DNA from: Bacillus sp. CH140a_4T
GTDB lineage: Bacteria; Bacillota; Bacilli; Bacillales; Bacillaceae_G
Reading direction: 5' to 3'
NCBI RefSeq assembly: GCF_008923725.1
Contig: NZ_WBPF01000019.1
Coordinates: 124,001 to 188,000 of the forward strand
Length of the DNA: 64,000 nucleotides
Part shown: in pieces, positions 8,386-17,429 of the stretch
Layout: every line of letters starts with the position of its first letter
How positions within the stretch are numbered: position 1 is the first letter of the stretch
The notes under the pieces: model-generated
What the model saw: the letters and a program-made list of their open reading frames with translations, nothing else
Told to the model about the DNA's origin: nothing
Database searches by the model: none
Program-made: the position numbers and the translations under genes

Positions 8386-8934
8386 ATGGCTGAAACAATT
8401 CAAAACTTCTTAACAGACTATTATTCAATCGCAATTCCACTTAGTATCTTAATTAACATCATCATCAGTCTTTTAGGTTTTATCCCTAGTATTTTTTTGA
8501 CCGCTATTAACATACAGGTCTTTGGTGTAACGAACGGAACCATTATTTCGATCACAGGTGAGGCATTAGGGGCTATTATCTCGTTTTATATTTATCGTAT
8601 AGGCCTTCAGAAATTCACACACAACAAAGTAAATAAGTATCCAAAGGTAGAACGCCTACTTTATGTAGAAGGTAGAGAGGCCTTTCTACTCGTTCTATCG
8701 TTTCGATTCATACCTTTCATTCCATCAAGTATCGTGACTTTATTTGCCGCTTTAGGCAAAATGTCATTACTCTCTTTCAGTATTGCCAGCACAATAGGAA
8801 AAATACCGTCCTTATTGATTGAAGTATATTCTGCCTACCACGTCATAAATGGAACAAATGAAGCAAAGTGGATTATAACAATCGCGGGTTGTGTCGGATT
8901 GTATTATTTGTGGAAAAAATGGAGAAAAAAATAA
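8386..8934 (+). CDS. TVP38/TMEM64 (VTT domain, DedA-like) membrane protein
   Basis: 182-residue polytopic membrane protein of the VTT/SNARE-associated group. There are hydrophobic segments at about 15-40, 45-70 (with the family-like glycine-rich TGEALGAIISFYIYR), 100-130 (LLVLSFRFIPFIPSSIV, where FRFIPFIPSSIV is the re-entrant-loop signature containing the conserved Arg and Pro) and 155-178, then a short basic tail WKKWRKK. Relatives include DedA-family and eukaryotic VMP1/TMEM41 lipid scramblases, and some bacterial members flip polyprenyl or glycerophospholipids. The substrate here is unknown. AAAGG lies upstream of ATG 8386, and a strong terminator overlaps its stop region. It is single-gene, convergent with nprA. 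Confidence 0.82.
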   Translation: MAETIQNFLTDYYSIAIPLSILINIIISLLGFIPSIFLTAINIQVFGVTNGTIISITGEALGAIISFYIYRIGLQKFTHNKVNKYPKVERLLYVEGREAFLLVLSFRFIPFIPSSIVTLFAALGKMSLLSFSIASTIGKIPSLLIEVYSAYHVINGTNEAKWIITIAGCVGLYYLWKKWRKK

Positions 8935-8964
8935 AGAAGGAGCCTATGCTCCTTCTTTATTTTT
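8932..8964. terminator. Terminator between the VTT gene and nprA
   Basis: 12-bp perfect arms TAAAGAAGGAGC (8932-8943) and GCTCCTTCTTTA (8948-8959), 4-nt loop, T run on the + strand. It may also serve the convergent nprA, although the A-run on that side is short. Confidence 0.85.
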
Positions 8965-8997
8965 GAGGTATTTTATTAATAACTCCCCTTTAAAACC

Positions 8998-10740
<1,743 letters not shown>

Positions 10741-10831
10741 TTATCGTAGCACTATGTTTCCACTATTAATATACTAAAAATTCAAATAATTTTTTTCTCA
10801 AGTTTTGTAGGATTTTGGAGAACAAATATTG

Positions 10832-10862
10832 AAAAAACCCCTTTCCGATTGGAAAGGGGTTT
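10832..10862 (-). terminator. Terminator after nprX
   Basis: Perfect 12-bp arms AAACCCCTTTCC and GGAAAGGGGTTT (10835-10846/10851-10862), 4-nt loop, T run on the reverse strand. It separates the nprR-nprX transcript from the nprA promoter. Confidence 0.88.
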
Positions 10863-10874
10863 CTCAACATTTTC

Positions 10875-11129
10875 TTAACCATAAATATCTGGATTAGAAT
10901 AATTTATAAAGCTTTTTTCTGAAAAATTAAATCCATAAATATCCGGATTAGAATATTGTATATTTCCCTCTTTTACAGACTTCAATCCATAAATATCTGG
11001 ATTAGAGTAATTTACTGATCCTTCTTTCAAGGATTTTACTCCATATATGTCTGGATTAGAATAATTAACTCCTAAAGAAAGAATTGCTACTATCCCCAAC
11101 CCTACTACACCATATATACGCTTTTTCAA
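10875..11129 (-). CDS. nprX: NprX signalling-peptide precursor with four signal copies
   Basis: 84-residue precursor of the NprR quorum-sensing peptide. It starts with TTG 11129, AGGGAG 8 nt upstream inside the end of nprR, only 5 nt after the nprR stop. Residues 1-20 form a short basic-hydrophobic export signal. The rest is four evenly spaced copies of YSNPDIYG, the heptapeptide SNPDIYG lying at residues 24-30, 42-48, 60-66 and 78-84, i.e. an 18-residue period; the last copy is the exact C-terminus. Established knowledge: NprX of other strains is about 43 residues with one SKPDIVG-like heptapeptide, secreted, matured and re-imported to activate NprR. The present gene is therefore about twice the usual size and could release four signals per precursor. 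Confidence 0.9.
   Translation of the reverse strand: MKKRIYGVVGLGIVAILSLGVNYSNPDIYGVKSLKEGSVNYSNPDIYGLKSVKEGNIQYSNPDIYGFNFSEKSFINYSNPDIYG
10878..11060 (-). repeat. 54-bp tandem repeats encoding SNPDIYG
   Basis: Four copies of the 21-bp heptapeptide code at 11040-11060, 10986-11006, 10932-10952 and 10878-10898. Spacers of 33 bp code for related but diverged sequences (VKSLKEGSVNY, LKSVKEGNIQY, FNFSEKSFINY). The signal code is much better kept than the spacers, pointing to selection on the heptapeptide after duplication. Confidence 0.93.
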
Positions 11130-11134
11130 TTCAA

Positions 11135-12400
11135 TTACTCCCTTTCTTCCAAAACTTTAATAACTTCTTTATAATATTTATTGCTTTCCTCGTACTTAAA
11201 TTCATTTTCTAAATACATTGCTAATTCCAAATAGGCATTTTTCAATTCTTTCATACTACCCACACTCTTAAAAAATGGAATAGCCTCATTCTCTAAAAAT
11301 CTCTTAAACTCTTGGGATTCTCCAAAATATTTATACTTAAATATACAGAAAGAATAAATCATTTTATTATATTTTTCATCACTGCGTGAGCATTCAATTC
11401 CTTTTTCTATCCATTTCTGCGCTTCTTCATAACATTTAAGATGAATACATTGTTTGGCCAAACCATAAATTGTTTCAATATAATTCATGTTGACAGTCTG
11501 CTGCAATTGAAAACTTTGAAGAAAATAGTTTTTAGATTTATCATGTTCATTCTTATAATGATATAATTCTCCCATATTATTTAAAGTCATAGCTTTAATC
11601 ATGTCTTTTTCCGCAAAAGAATCCACTTCTCTTAATATACTTTCATAAATCTTTAGAGCTTCTTCATACTGTGCTTTTTCCACATAACTTAAAGCAATAA
11701 TCGTTTGACAATTTATTACATAACGGAATTTGTATTCGTTACGGAACCCTTCCATGGCAATATGAGCAAAGTGCATGGCTAAATGTGGTATATTTAGGTG
11801 ACTATACGCAAGACTCAAGTTATAATATATACCAGTTTCATAATATCCTTGCTCTTTAGCCATTTCCTCCGTTTCAATTAAATACTCCAAACTTTCCTTA
11901 TGCTTATATTGCAGACTAAGTAGCAATGCCTTACTGTACGTATACAACATCTTCTGAAAAGGTGAGTATTTCTTGTAAACTTTTTTTAATCTTTCCAACT
12001 CTTCTTCAACAGCAGGAAAATCTCGTTTCATAATTAAATACCGCGTATAAAGTAACTTATAATAATTTATAATTTCAAAATCCAAAACATGCTTCATTTC
12101 ACCTTGTAATTCTTCATATATGCGTTCTACTTGTTGCTTGTCCAAATGAACGAGTGCATTCAACCATTCATCCAGCTTCCCCTTCACATCTTCTTCTACA
12201 TCTCTCAAATCCGTCACGGCAATTTCTAACCTTGTGCAGAGCAATTGTAGAATTTCTTCTGATGCTTCGATCTTTCCATTTTCGATTTTACTTAAGTATG
12301 AGACAGAACAAATGCCCTGACATAATTCTTCTTGTGTCATTTTTTGCTGTAGCCGTTTATAAAAGACTTGTTTGCCTATTTTTTCTAATGTTTGTTGCAT
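11135..12400 (-). CDS. nprR: NprR, quorum-sensing transcription regulator of the RRNPP family
   Basis: 421-residue cytosolic regulator, close to the usual ~423. An N-terminal XRE-type HTH lies at about residues 10-62 (QKMTQEELCQGICSVSYLSK, ENGKIEASEEIL). The remaining ~350 residues are helical TPR repeats that bind the NprX peptide (for example YYETGIYYNLSLAYSHLN and LNNMGELYHYKNEHDKSKNY). Family knowledge: apo-NprR inhibits sporulation as a Spo0F phosphatase, and the NprX-bound tetramer activates nprA and necrotrophism genes. ATG 12400 follows GGAGGAGG. nprX starts 5 nt after its stop. A PlcR-like box ~90 bp upstream fits the known PlcR control of nprR. Whether this receptor is tuned to SNPDIYG is inferred from linkage. 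Confidence 0.94.
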   Translation of the reverse strand: MQQTLEKIGKQVFYKRLQQKMTQEELCQGICSVSYLSKIENGKIEASEEILQLLCTRLEIAVTDLRDVEEDVKGKLDEWLNALVHLDKQQVERIYEELQGEMKHVLDFEIINYYKLLYTRYLIMKRDFPAVEEELERLKKVYKKYSPFQKMLYTYSKALLLSLQYKHKESLEYLIETEEMAKEQGYYETGIYYNLSLAYSHLNIPHLAMHFAHIAMEGFRNEYKFRYVINCQTIIALSYVEKAQYEEALKIYESILREVDSFAEKDMIKAMTLNNMGELYHYKNEHDKSKNYFLQSFQLQQTVNMNYIETIYGLAKQCIHLKCYEEAQKWIEKGIECSRSDEKYNKMIYSFCIFKYKYFGESQEFKRFLENEAIPFFKSVGSMKELKNAYLELAMYLENEFKYEESNKYYKEVIKVLEERE

Positions 12401-12490
12401 TGTCCTCCTCCATTCTCATTACCCCCATTACTCTAATAATACATAAAATCTTGAGAAATATAAATTGATAAATGTTAATTTTCTAAAAAA

Positions 12491-12506
12491 TATGCATTAT
12501 TTCATT
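12491..12506 (-). promoter_or_regulatory. PlcR-like box upstream of nprR
   Basis: The 16-mer TATGCATTATTTCATT matches the PlcR palindrome TATGNANNNNTNCATA with one mismatch at the last base. It lies ~90 bp upstream of nprR. PlcR-driven nprR transcription is established in B. thuringiensis/cereus. Confidence 0.6.
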
Positions 12507-12541
12507 TTTTTCCCTCTTGACTCTACCTTCATATCCTTTCT

Positions 12542-12571
12542 TTGCTACGAGCGGTGAAAAATTGGTATACT
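12542..12571 (+). promoter_or_regulatory. Promoter of pncB
   Basis: TTGCTA (12542-12547), 18-bp spacer, TATACT (12566-12571); the ATG is 28 bp further, after TGGAGGT. The -10 lies inside a small inverted repeat TTGGT…ACCAA (12563-12580), a possible operator. Confidence 0.6.
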
Positions 12572-12599
12572 ATAACCAAATTATGGAGGTGTTTTCGCG

Positions 12600-14063
12600 A
12601 TGACTTATTATAAAGACGATAGCTATGCCTTACATACAGATTTATATCAAATTAATATGGCTTATACATATTGGAAAGATAACATTCATAATCGCCGCTC
12701 GGTGTTTGATTTATACTTTCGAAAACTTCCATTCGAGAACGGTTATGCTGTTTTTGCTGGCCTTGAAAAGATTGTAGAGTACATAGAAAACTTCAGCTTT
12801 ATGGAAAGCGATATCGCTTATTTAGCAGAATTACAATTTGAAGAAGAATTCCTTCAGTATTTACAAAATATGAAATTCACTGGGACCATTCGAAGTATGC
12901 AAGAAGGTGAAGTTGTATTTAATAACGAGCCTTTATTACGTGTTGATGCACCGCTCGGTGAAGCACAAATTATTGAAACTGCCCTGCTAAACATCGTGAA
13001 TTACCAAACATTAATTGCAACAAAAGCTGCTCGTATGAAGCATGCTGCAAATAATGATGAACTTTTAGAATTCGGCACAAGACGTGCTCACGAGTTTGAC
13101 GCAGCTCTTTGGGGCACACGCGCTGCCTTTATTGGTGGTTTCTCCTCTACGAGTAACGTACGTGCTGGAAAACGCTTCGGAATACCTGTAGCCGGCACGC
13201 ACGCCCACTCTTTCGTTCAAGCATATCGCGATGAATATGTCGCGTTTAAGAAATACGCTGAAACTCATAAAAAATGCGTCTTTCTCGTTGATACATATGA
13301 CACATTAAAATCCGGTGTTCCAAATGCAATTCGCGTCGCAAAAGAGTTTGGAGATCGTATCGATTTTTACGGCATTCGCCTCGATAGTGGTGATATGGCT
13401 TATTTATCTAAAAAAGCAAGAAAACTACTAGATGAAGCTGGGTTTACACATACAAAAATTATTGCTTCTAGCGATTTAGATGAGTACACAATTATGCACT
13501 TGAAATCTCAAGGAGCAAAAATTGATGTATGGGGCGTTGGAACAAAATTGATTACGTCCTTTGAGCAGCCAGCGTTAGGGGCTGTGTATAAACTAGTTGC
13601 GATTGAAGATACTGATGGAAAATTAAATGATACAATTAAAATTTCATCTAACCCTGAAAAAATTACGACTCCAGGACTGAAACGAATTTATCGCATTATC
13701 AATCGAGTTAATAATCATGCAGAAGGTGATTATATTGCATTAAATTCTGAAGAACCAGGAAAAGAAGAACGCTTAAAAATGTTTCATCCTGTTCACACGT
13801 ATATAAGTAAATTTGTAACAAACTTTGAAGCCCGCGAACTGCATAAAGACATTTTCGTTAACGGTGAAAGAACATATGAACTACCAGACATATTAGATAT
13901 TCAAAAATACAATGAACAAAGTCTCGCCCTATTTTGGGAAGAGTATATGCGAACTTTAAATCCCGAAGAGTATCCTGTCGATTTAAGTCAAGAATGTTGG
14001 GATCATAAAATGAATTACATTCAAACTGTTCGAGAACAAGTTGAAAAAAATATACAAAAATAA
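12600..14063 (+). CDS. pncB: Nicotinate phosphoribosyltransferase
   Basis: 487-residue cytosolic enzyme that joins nicotinate to PRPP with ATP hydrolysis, giving nicotinate mononucleotide for NAD salvage. The Gram-positive length and sequence are typical: YALHTDLYQINMAYTYW at the N-terminus, LLEFGTRRAHEFDAA (about 160) with the phosphate-contacting arginines, GTHAHSFVQAY (about 200; the phosphorylated-histidine region), IDFYGIRLDSGDM (about 260) and SSDLDEYTI (about 290). GGAGGTG lies 8 nt before ATG 12600. Its TAA stop falls inside the target-site duplication of a bcr1-like element inserted directly behind the gene, so the coding end was kept intact. Confidence 0.95.
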   Translation: MTYYKDDSYALHTDLYQINMAYTYWKDNIHNRRSVFDLYFRKLPFENGYAVFAGLEKIVEYIENFSFMESDIAYLAELQFEEEFLQYLQNMKFTGTIRSMQEGEVVFNNEPLLRVDAPLGEAQIIETALLNIVNYQTLIATKAARMKHAANNDELLEFGTRRAHEFDAALWGTRAAFIGGFSSTSNVRAGKRFGIPVAGTHAHSFVQAYRDEYVAFKKYAETHKKCVFLVDTYDTLKSGVPNAIRVAKEFGDRIDFYGIRLDSGDMAYLSKKARKLLDEAGFTHTKIIASSDLDEYTIMHLKSQGAKIDVWGVGTKLITSFEQPALGAVYKLVAIEDTDGKLNDTIKISSNPEKITTPGLKRIYRIINRVNNHAEGDYIALNSEEPGKEERLKMFHPVHTYISKFVTNFEARELHKDIFVNGERTYELPDILDIQKYNEQSLALFWEEYMRTLNPEEYPVDLSQECWDHKMNYIQTVREQVEKNIQK

Positions 14064-14216
14064 AGTGAAACTTTAATCAGTGGGGGTTTTCTTCATTCCC
14101 CACTGATTATTAGTTGAACCAATCGGAATTTTAGGGGCAGTTGATCCCCCACCTAAATTCTTTGCTTTCGCTAAATTTTGAGGTGGGGGTCTTACTGCCC
14201 ATTAAAGCGGGATAAA
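14060..14216 (+). mobile_element. bcr1-like repeat element, copy A
   Basis: Core GTGAAACTTTAATCAGTG…TTAAAGCGGG (14065-14211, 147 bp) between direct repeats ATAAA (14060-14064 and 14212-14216). No ORF. It folds into two stem-loops: ATCAGTGGGG with CCCCACTGAT, and GGGGCAGT…ACTGCCC enclosing CCCCCACCTAAATT/GAGGTGGGGG. A second copy lies at 27875-28027 with compensatory base changes in the stems. Size, structure and the ATAAA (TTTAT) duplication agree with what I recall of the B. cereus-group element bcr1; the name is from memory, not alignment. Confidence 0.72.
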
Positions 14217-14253
14217 ACAGAGAAGCTTTTCCTTCTCTGTTTTATCCCGCTTT
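14204..14253 (+). terminator. Very long hairpin joining the bcr1 end to the pncB terminator
   Basis: Two perfect 22-nt arms (14204-14225 and 14232-14253) with a 6-nt loop. The outer 8 bp of the left arm are the last bases of the bcr1-like core. The right arm reads, in reverse complement, CATAAAGCGGGATAAA, i.e. an inverted bcr1 end. The inner part ACAGAGAAG/CTTCTCTGT was probably the original pncB terminator. Confidence 0.6.
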
Positions 14254-14319
14254 ATGTATCTTTGTGGAAAATATATTAAAATAGTAAGACAAATATTTTT
14301 TATTTGCAAATTTTAATAT

Positions 14320-14374
14320 TAGGTTGTTTATTCACAAAATAATATTTGTTATTATTTTGTGAATAAATAACCTA
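14320..14374. repeat. 24-bp near-perfect inverted repeat downstream of pncB
   Basis: Arms 14320-14343 and 14351-14374 pair at 23 of 24 positions around a 7-nt loop; the inner part is TTCACAAAATAAT/ATTATTTTGTGAA. There is no T run, and it directly adjoins the next terminator. It is either an operator, a transcript-stabilising hairpin or a small inserted palindrome; no function can be assigned. Confidence 0.45.
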
Positions 14375-14406
14375 AAAAAGAGGACGCAGGCTGCGTCCTC
14401 TTTTTT
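14374..14406. terminator. Terminator after the metal-efflux ATPase gene
   Basis: 16-nt arms AAAAAAGAGGACGCAG (14374-14389) and CTGCGTCCTCTTTTTT (14391-14406), one base between them at centre. It is symmetrical, so it can stop both pncB read-through and the reverse-strand cad operon. Confidence 0.88.
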
Positions 14407-16771
14407 ACAAGTCTTTCACTCGTAGTACACGCATTGCATTTAACACTGCAAGTAGTGTCACACCCACATCTGAGAAGACAGCTTCCCACATTGTTGCAAT
14501 ACCGAAAGCACCAAGTAATAAAACTAATCCTTTTACCCCTAATGCAAAGATGATATTCTGCCATACAATGCGTCGTGTGCGTTTTGCAATATTTAAGGCT
14601 GTTGCAATTTTTGAAGGCTCATCAGTCATAATAACGATGTCTGCCGCCTCAATCGCTGCATCTGATCCTAAACCACCCATCGCAATACCAACGTCTGCTC
14701 TTGCTAATACCGGTGTGTCATTAATACCATCACCAACGAAAGCAACTTTTTCTTTTCCGTTCTTCGCCGCATCAATTTTTTCAATCTCTTCTACTTTTTG
14801 TTGCGGTAATAGTTCTGCGTGAACTTCATCTAAACCTAATTCTTTACCAACAGCTTCACCAACTGATTTTGCATCACCAGTTAACATGACTGTCTTCTTA
14901 ATACCTAGTTCTTTTAATTTTTGAATTGCTTGTTTTGAATCTTCTTTTACCTCATCAGAGATAACGATATAACCTGCATATTCCCCATCTACAGCAACGT
15001 GAACTAATGTACCTACCGTTTCTGGTTGCTTAAATCTAATGTTTTCTTTTCTCATTAATTTAGCATTACCTGCAAAAATTTCTTTTCCTTGTACTTTTAC
15101 GACTGTACCGTGACCAGAAATTTCGTTATAATCATCGATTATTTTTTCATCAATTGATTTTCCATATGCCTTTCGAATAGATTGTGCAATTGGATGATTA
15201 GAATACACTTCAGCAAATGCTGCATACTCTAATAATTCTTCATTTGTAATACCTTCGCTTGGTTCCATTTTTGTAACTTTGAAGACACCTTTTGTTAATG
15301 TTCCTGTTTTATCAAAAACAATATATTTCACATCATTTAAAGCTTCTAAATAGTTACTTCCTTTTATTAACACACCACTTTTAGATGCACCACCAATTCC
15401 TCCAAAGAATCCAAGAGGAATAGATACAACTAACGCACATGGACAAGAGATTACTAAGAACACTAAAGCTCTATAAATCCATTCCGAGAATGTAGCTCCT
15501 TCTAAAATAAGTGGTGGAATAAACGCCATGATCGCTGCTGTAATAACTACAACTGGAGTGTAGTAACGCGCGAACTTCGTAATAAAGTTTTCTGTTGGCG
15601 CTTTTTTACTGCTTGCATTTTGAACTAAATCTAAAATTTTTGATACAGTTGATTCACCAAATTCTTTTGTAACTTCAATTGTTAATACACCATTTTGGTT
15701 TACAAAACCACTTAATACATCATTTCCAACTTCGACTTCACGTGGTACAGATTCACCAGTCAATGCTGAAGTATCTACCATTGATGTTCCTTCAACTACT
15801 TTTCCGTCTAATGGTACTTTCTCACCAGGCTTCACGATAATATAATCGCCGATTTGTACATCTTCTGGTGATACTTGTTTCGTTTCATTTCCAACCTTCA
15901 CATTCGCATAATCAGGACGGATATCCATTAATGAAGTAATTGATTTTCGGGAGCGATTGACCGCAATACTTTGGAATAGTTCCCCTACTTGATAGAATAG
16001 CATTACCGCAACAGCTTCTGAATATTGTTGAATCGCAAAAGCTCCTAATGTTGCAATTGCCATTAAGAAGTTCTCATCGAACACTTGGCCGCGAGTTATG
16101 TTTCTTACCGCTCTCCAAACGATATCTCCACCTATTAATAAATACGCAAGGACGAATAACGGAATTGTTATCATTTGTGGTAAGCCAGCTAATGCAGCAA
16201 TTGCTGTCAAAATTCCGCCGACCACTAATCGTCCTACCATCTTTTTCACATTCGCTTCACCATGGTCGTGACTATGTCCGTGGTCATGACGACCTTTTTC
16301 TTCACGAACAACTTTCACATCTGGTTCTAACTTTTGAACAACATTCGTTATATTTGCTACAGTCGCTTCTAATTCTCTTTTATTCGCTACTTCTACTCGT
16401 AATTTCTTTGATACGAAATCAACAGTTGCTGCTGAAACAGTCGGCATTTCCTTAACTTTATTTTCAATCTTCATCGCACAGTTCGCGCAATCTAAACCTT
16501 CTAATATAAATACTTCTTTTGCAACTTTATTTTTTTGTTCTTCTTGCACTTTAATATGCGGTTCTAATTTTGTAACAAGTTGTTTTGCTTCTGTAACAAC
16601 TTCGACTTCTTTATTTTGAGCTGTTTCTAAAATCATTGTTTTTGTCGCGAAATTTACAGAGCAAGAATTTACTCCTTCTATATTTCCAACACCTTTTTCG
16701 ATTTTCATTGCACAGTTCGCACAATCTAAACCTTCTAACATCAGTTTCTTTTTCACTAATGCTTCAGCCAT
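14405..16771 (-). CDS. cadA: Cd2+/Zn2+/Pb2+-exporting P1B-type ATPase with two HMA domains
   Basis: 788-residue inner-membrane heavy-metal pump. Two N-terminal metal-binding HMA domains, each with GLDCANCAMKIE (about residues 14-25 and 92-103), then a His-rich stretch HDHGHSHDHG (about 163-172). Transmembrane core with the SCPCALV metal-site motif (Cys443-Pro-Cys445), actuator TGES, phosphorylation DKTGTLT, the SNHPIAQ HP motif and GDGINDTP. The CPC motif with DCANC HMAs fits the divalent ZntA/CadA group rather than the CopA copper group, whose HMAs carry CxxC of the GMTCxxC form. GGAGGGAG precedes ATG 16771. The ArsR-type repressor gene ends 24 nt upstream, so the two form one operon, closed by a terminator. 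Confidence 0.92.
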   Translation of the reverse strand: MAEALVKKKLMLEGLDCANCAMKIEKGVGNIEGVNSCSVNFATKTMILETAQNKEVEVVTEAKQLVTKLEPHIKVQEEQKNKVAKEVFILEGLDCANCAMKIENKVKEMPTVSAATVDFVSKKLRVEVANKRELEATVANITNVVQKLEPDVKVVREEKGRHDHGHSHDHGEANVKKMVGRLVVGGILTAIAALAGLPQMITIPLFVLAYLLIGGDIVWRAVRNITRGQVFDENFLMAIATLGAFAIQQYSEAVAVMLFYQVGELFQSIAVNRSRKSITSLMDIRPDYANVKVGNETKQVSPEDVQIGDYIIVKPGEKVPLDGKVVEGTSMVDTSALTGESVPREVEVGNDVLSGFVNQNGVLTIEVTKEFGESTVSKILDLVQNASSKKAPTENFITKFARYYTPVVVITAAIMAFIPPLILEGATFSEWIYRALVFLVISCPCALVVSIPLGFFGGIGGASKSGVLIKGSNYLEALNDVKYIVFDKTGTLTKGVFKVTKMEPSEGITNEELLEYAAFAEVYSNHPIAQSIRKAYGKSIDEKIIDDYNEISGHGTVVKVQGKEIFAGNAKLMRKENIRFKQPETVGTLVHVAVDGEYAGYIVISDEVKEDSKQAIQKLKELGIKKTVMLTGDAKSVGEAVGKELGLDEVHAELLPQQKVEEIEKIDAAKNGKEKVAFVGDGINDTPVLARADVGIAMGGLGSDAAIEAADIVIMTDEPSKIATALNIAKRTRRIVWQNIIFALGVKGLVLLLGAFGIATMWEAVFSDVGVTLLAVLNAMRVLRVKDL

Positions 16772-16795
16772 CGTTCTCCCTCCTCGCGTTCTTTT

Positions 16796-17173
16796 TTACT
16801 CTTCCTCGTTTACGTGTTCAAACGCTTGCTCGAAGATATGAATTACATGCTGGTCAGCTAACGAATAATAAACGACCTTTCCTTCTTTACGATTCTTTAC
16901 AAGTTTCGCTTGCTTTAACACACGGAGCTGATGTGAAATAGATGATTGTGTCATCCCTAATAAATACGCTAAATCACAAACACACATTTCAGCTTCAAAT
17001 AACGCATGTAATATTCTCGTACGTGTACGATCACCTAATACTTTAAATAATTCTGCTACTTTACTTAAACTTTCATCATTTGGAATTGTTTGTTTTACTT
17101 GATCAACAACTTCTTCATGAATTATCGTTTGAGAACATGTCTCTTGTGGTGTTTCTACTTTATTTTCAGCCAT
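16796..17173 (-). CDS. ArsR/SmtB-family metal-sensing repressor (CadC-like)
   Basis: 125-residue winged-helix dimeric repressor, the length of CadC. The recognition region is CVCDLAYLLGMTQSSISHQLRVLK (helices 3-4, about residues 62-85; written here in family terms as the CVCDLA metal site plus QSSISHQLR). The CVC cysteines plus an N-terminal cysteine (Cys13, TCSQ) match the alpha3N thiolate site that senses Cd/Pb. The C-terminus DQHVIHIF…EHVNE also retains the His/Asp pattern of the alpha5 zinc site. Metal binding should release it from the operators just upstream and induce itself and the ATPase. RBS GAGGTGAG precedes ATG 17173. It is first gene of the cad operon. Confidence 0.9.
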   Translation of the reverse strand: MAENKVETPQETCSQTIIHEEVVDQVKQTIPNDESLSKVAELFKVLGDRTRTRILHALFEAEMCVCDLAYLLGMTQSSISHQLRVLKQAKLVKNRKEGKVVYYSLADQHVIHIFEQAFEHVNEEE

Positions 17174-17196
17174 TATAGCTCACCTCTTCATTTGAA

Positions 17197-17260
17197 CATA
17201 TGAACAATTATTCATATGTCTTATACTTTTATTATATGAGCGTTCATTCATATGTGTCAA
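17197..17260 (-). promoter_or_regulatory. cad operon promoter with two ArsR-type operators
   Basis: On the reverse strand TTGACA (17260-17255), 18-bp spacer, TATAAT (17236-17231), a near-consensus promoter. Operator O2, ATATGAGCGTTCATTCATATG (17234-17254; 21 bp given in two arms, TATGA and TTCATA), fills the spacer. Operator O1 at 17197-17218 is a near-perfect palindrome with outer CATATGAA and TTCATATG. Both fit the SmtB/CadC/CzrA operator style, so repression by polymerase exclusion is expected. Confidence 0.75.
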
Positions 17261-17374
17261 TGAAATCTCATACATTTTTCCGAACATTTTGTTCACACTT
17301 TAATAAGGCGTACAAATATTTTCCGCATCCATTACATTCTCATACAAAAAAAGGATGTACATTTTGCACAAAAG

Positions 17375-17411
17375 AAAAAAGCCTTGTGCGCTCCCTAGAC
17401 GCACAAGGCTT
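17375..17411 (-). terminator. Terminator after the amino-acid permease gene
   Basis: AAGCCTTGTGCG (17379-17390) pairs with CGCACAAGGCTT (17400-17411), 9-nt loop; the reverse strand continues into a T run. Confidence 0.85.
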
Positions 17412-17429
17412 ACTATACTTATATCCCTT

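Noticed and set aside
10878-11060. CRISPR-like or slippage-type tandem repeat
   Set aside because: The 54-bp period is in frame and codes the NprX heptapeptide; spacers code protein and are not unique spacers.
14330-14365. Rex-type operator in the 24-bp palindrome (TTCACAAAAT…ATTTTGTGAA)
   Set aside because: Half-sites face the wrong way for the Rex consensus TTGTGA-N6-TCACAA and the site lies between convergent 3' ends.
16048-16455. Forward ORFs opposite the metal ATPase gene (also at 16636 and elsewhere)
   Set aside because: Shadow frames of a strongly conserved P-type ATPase; no start signals.
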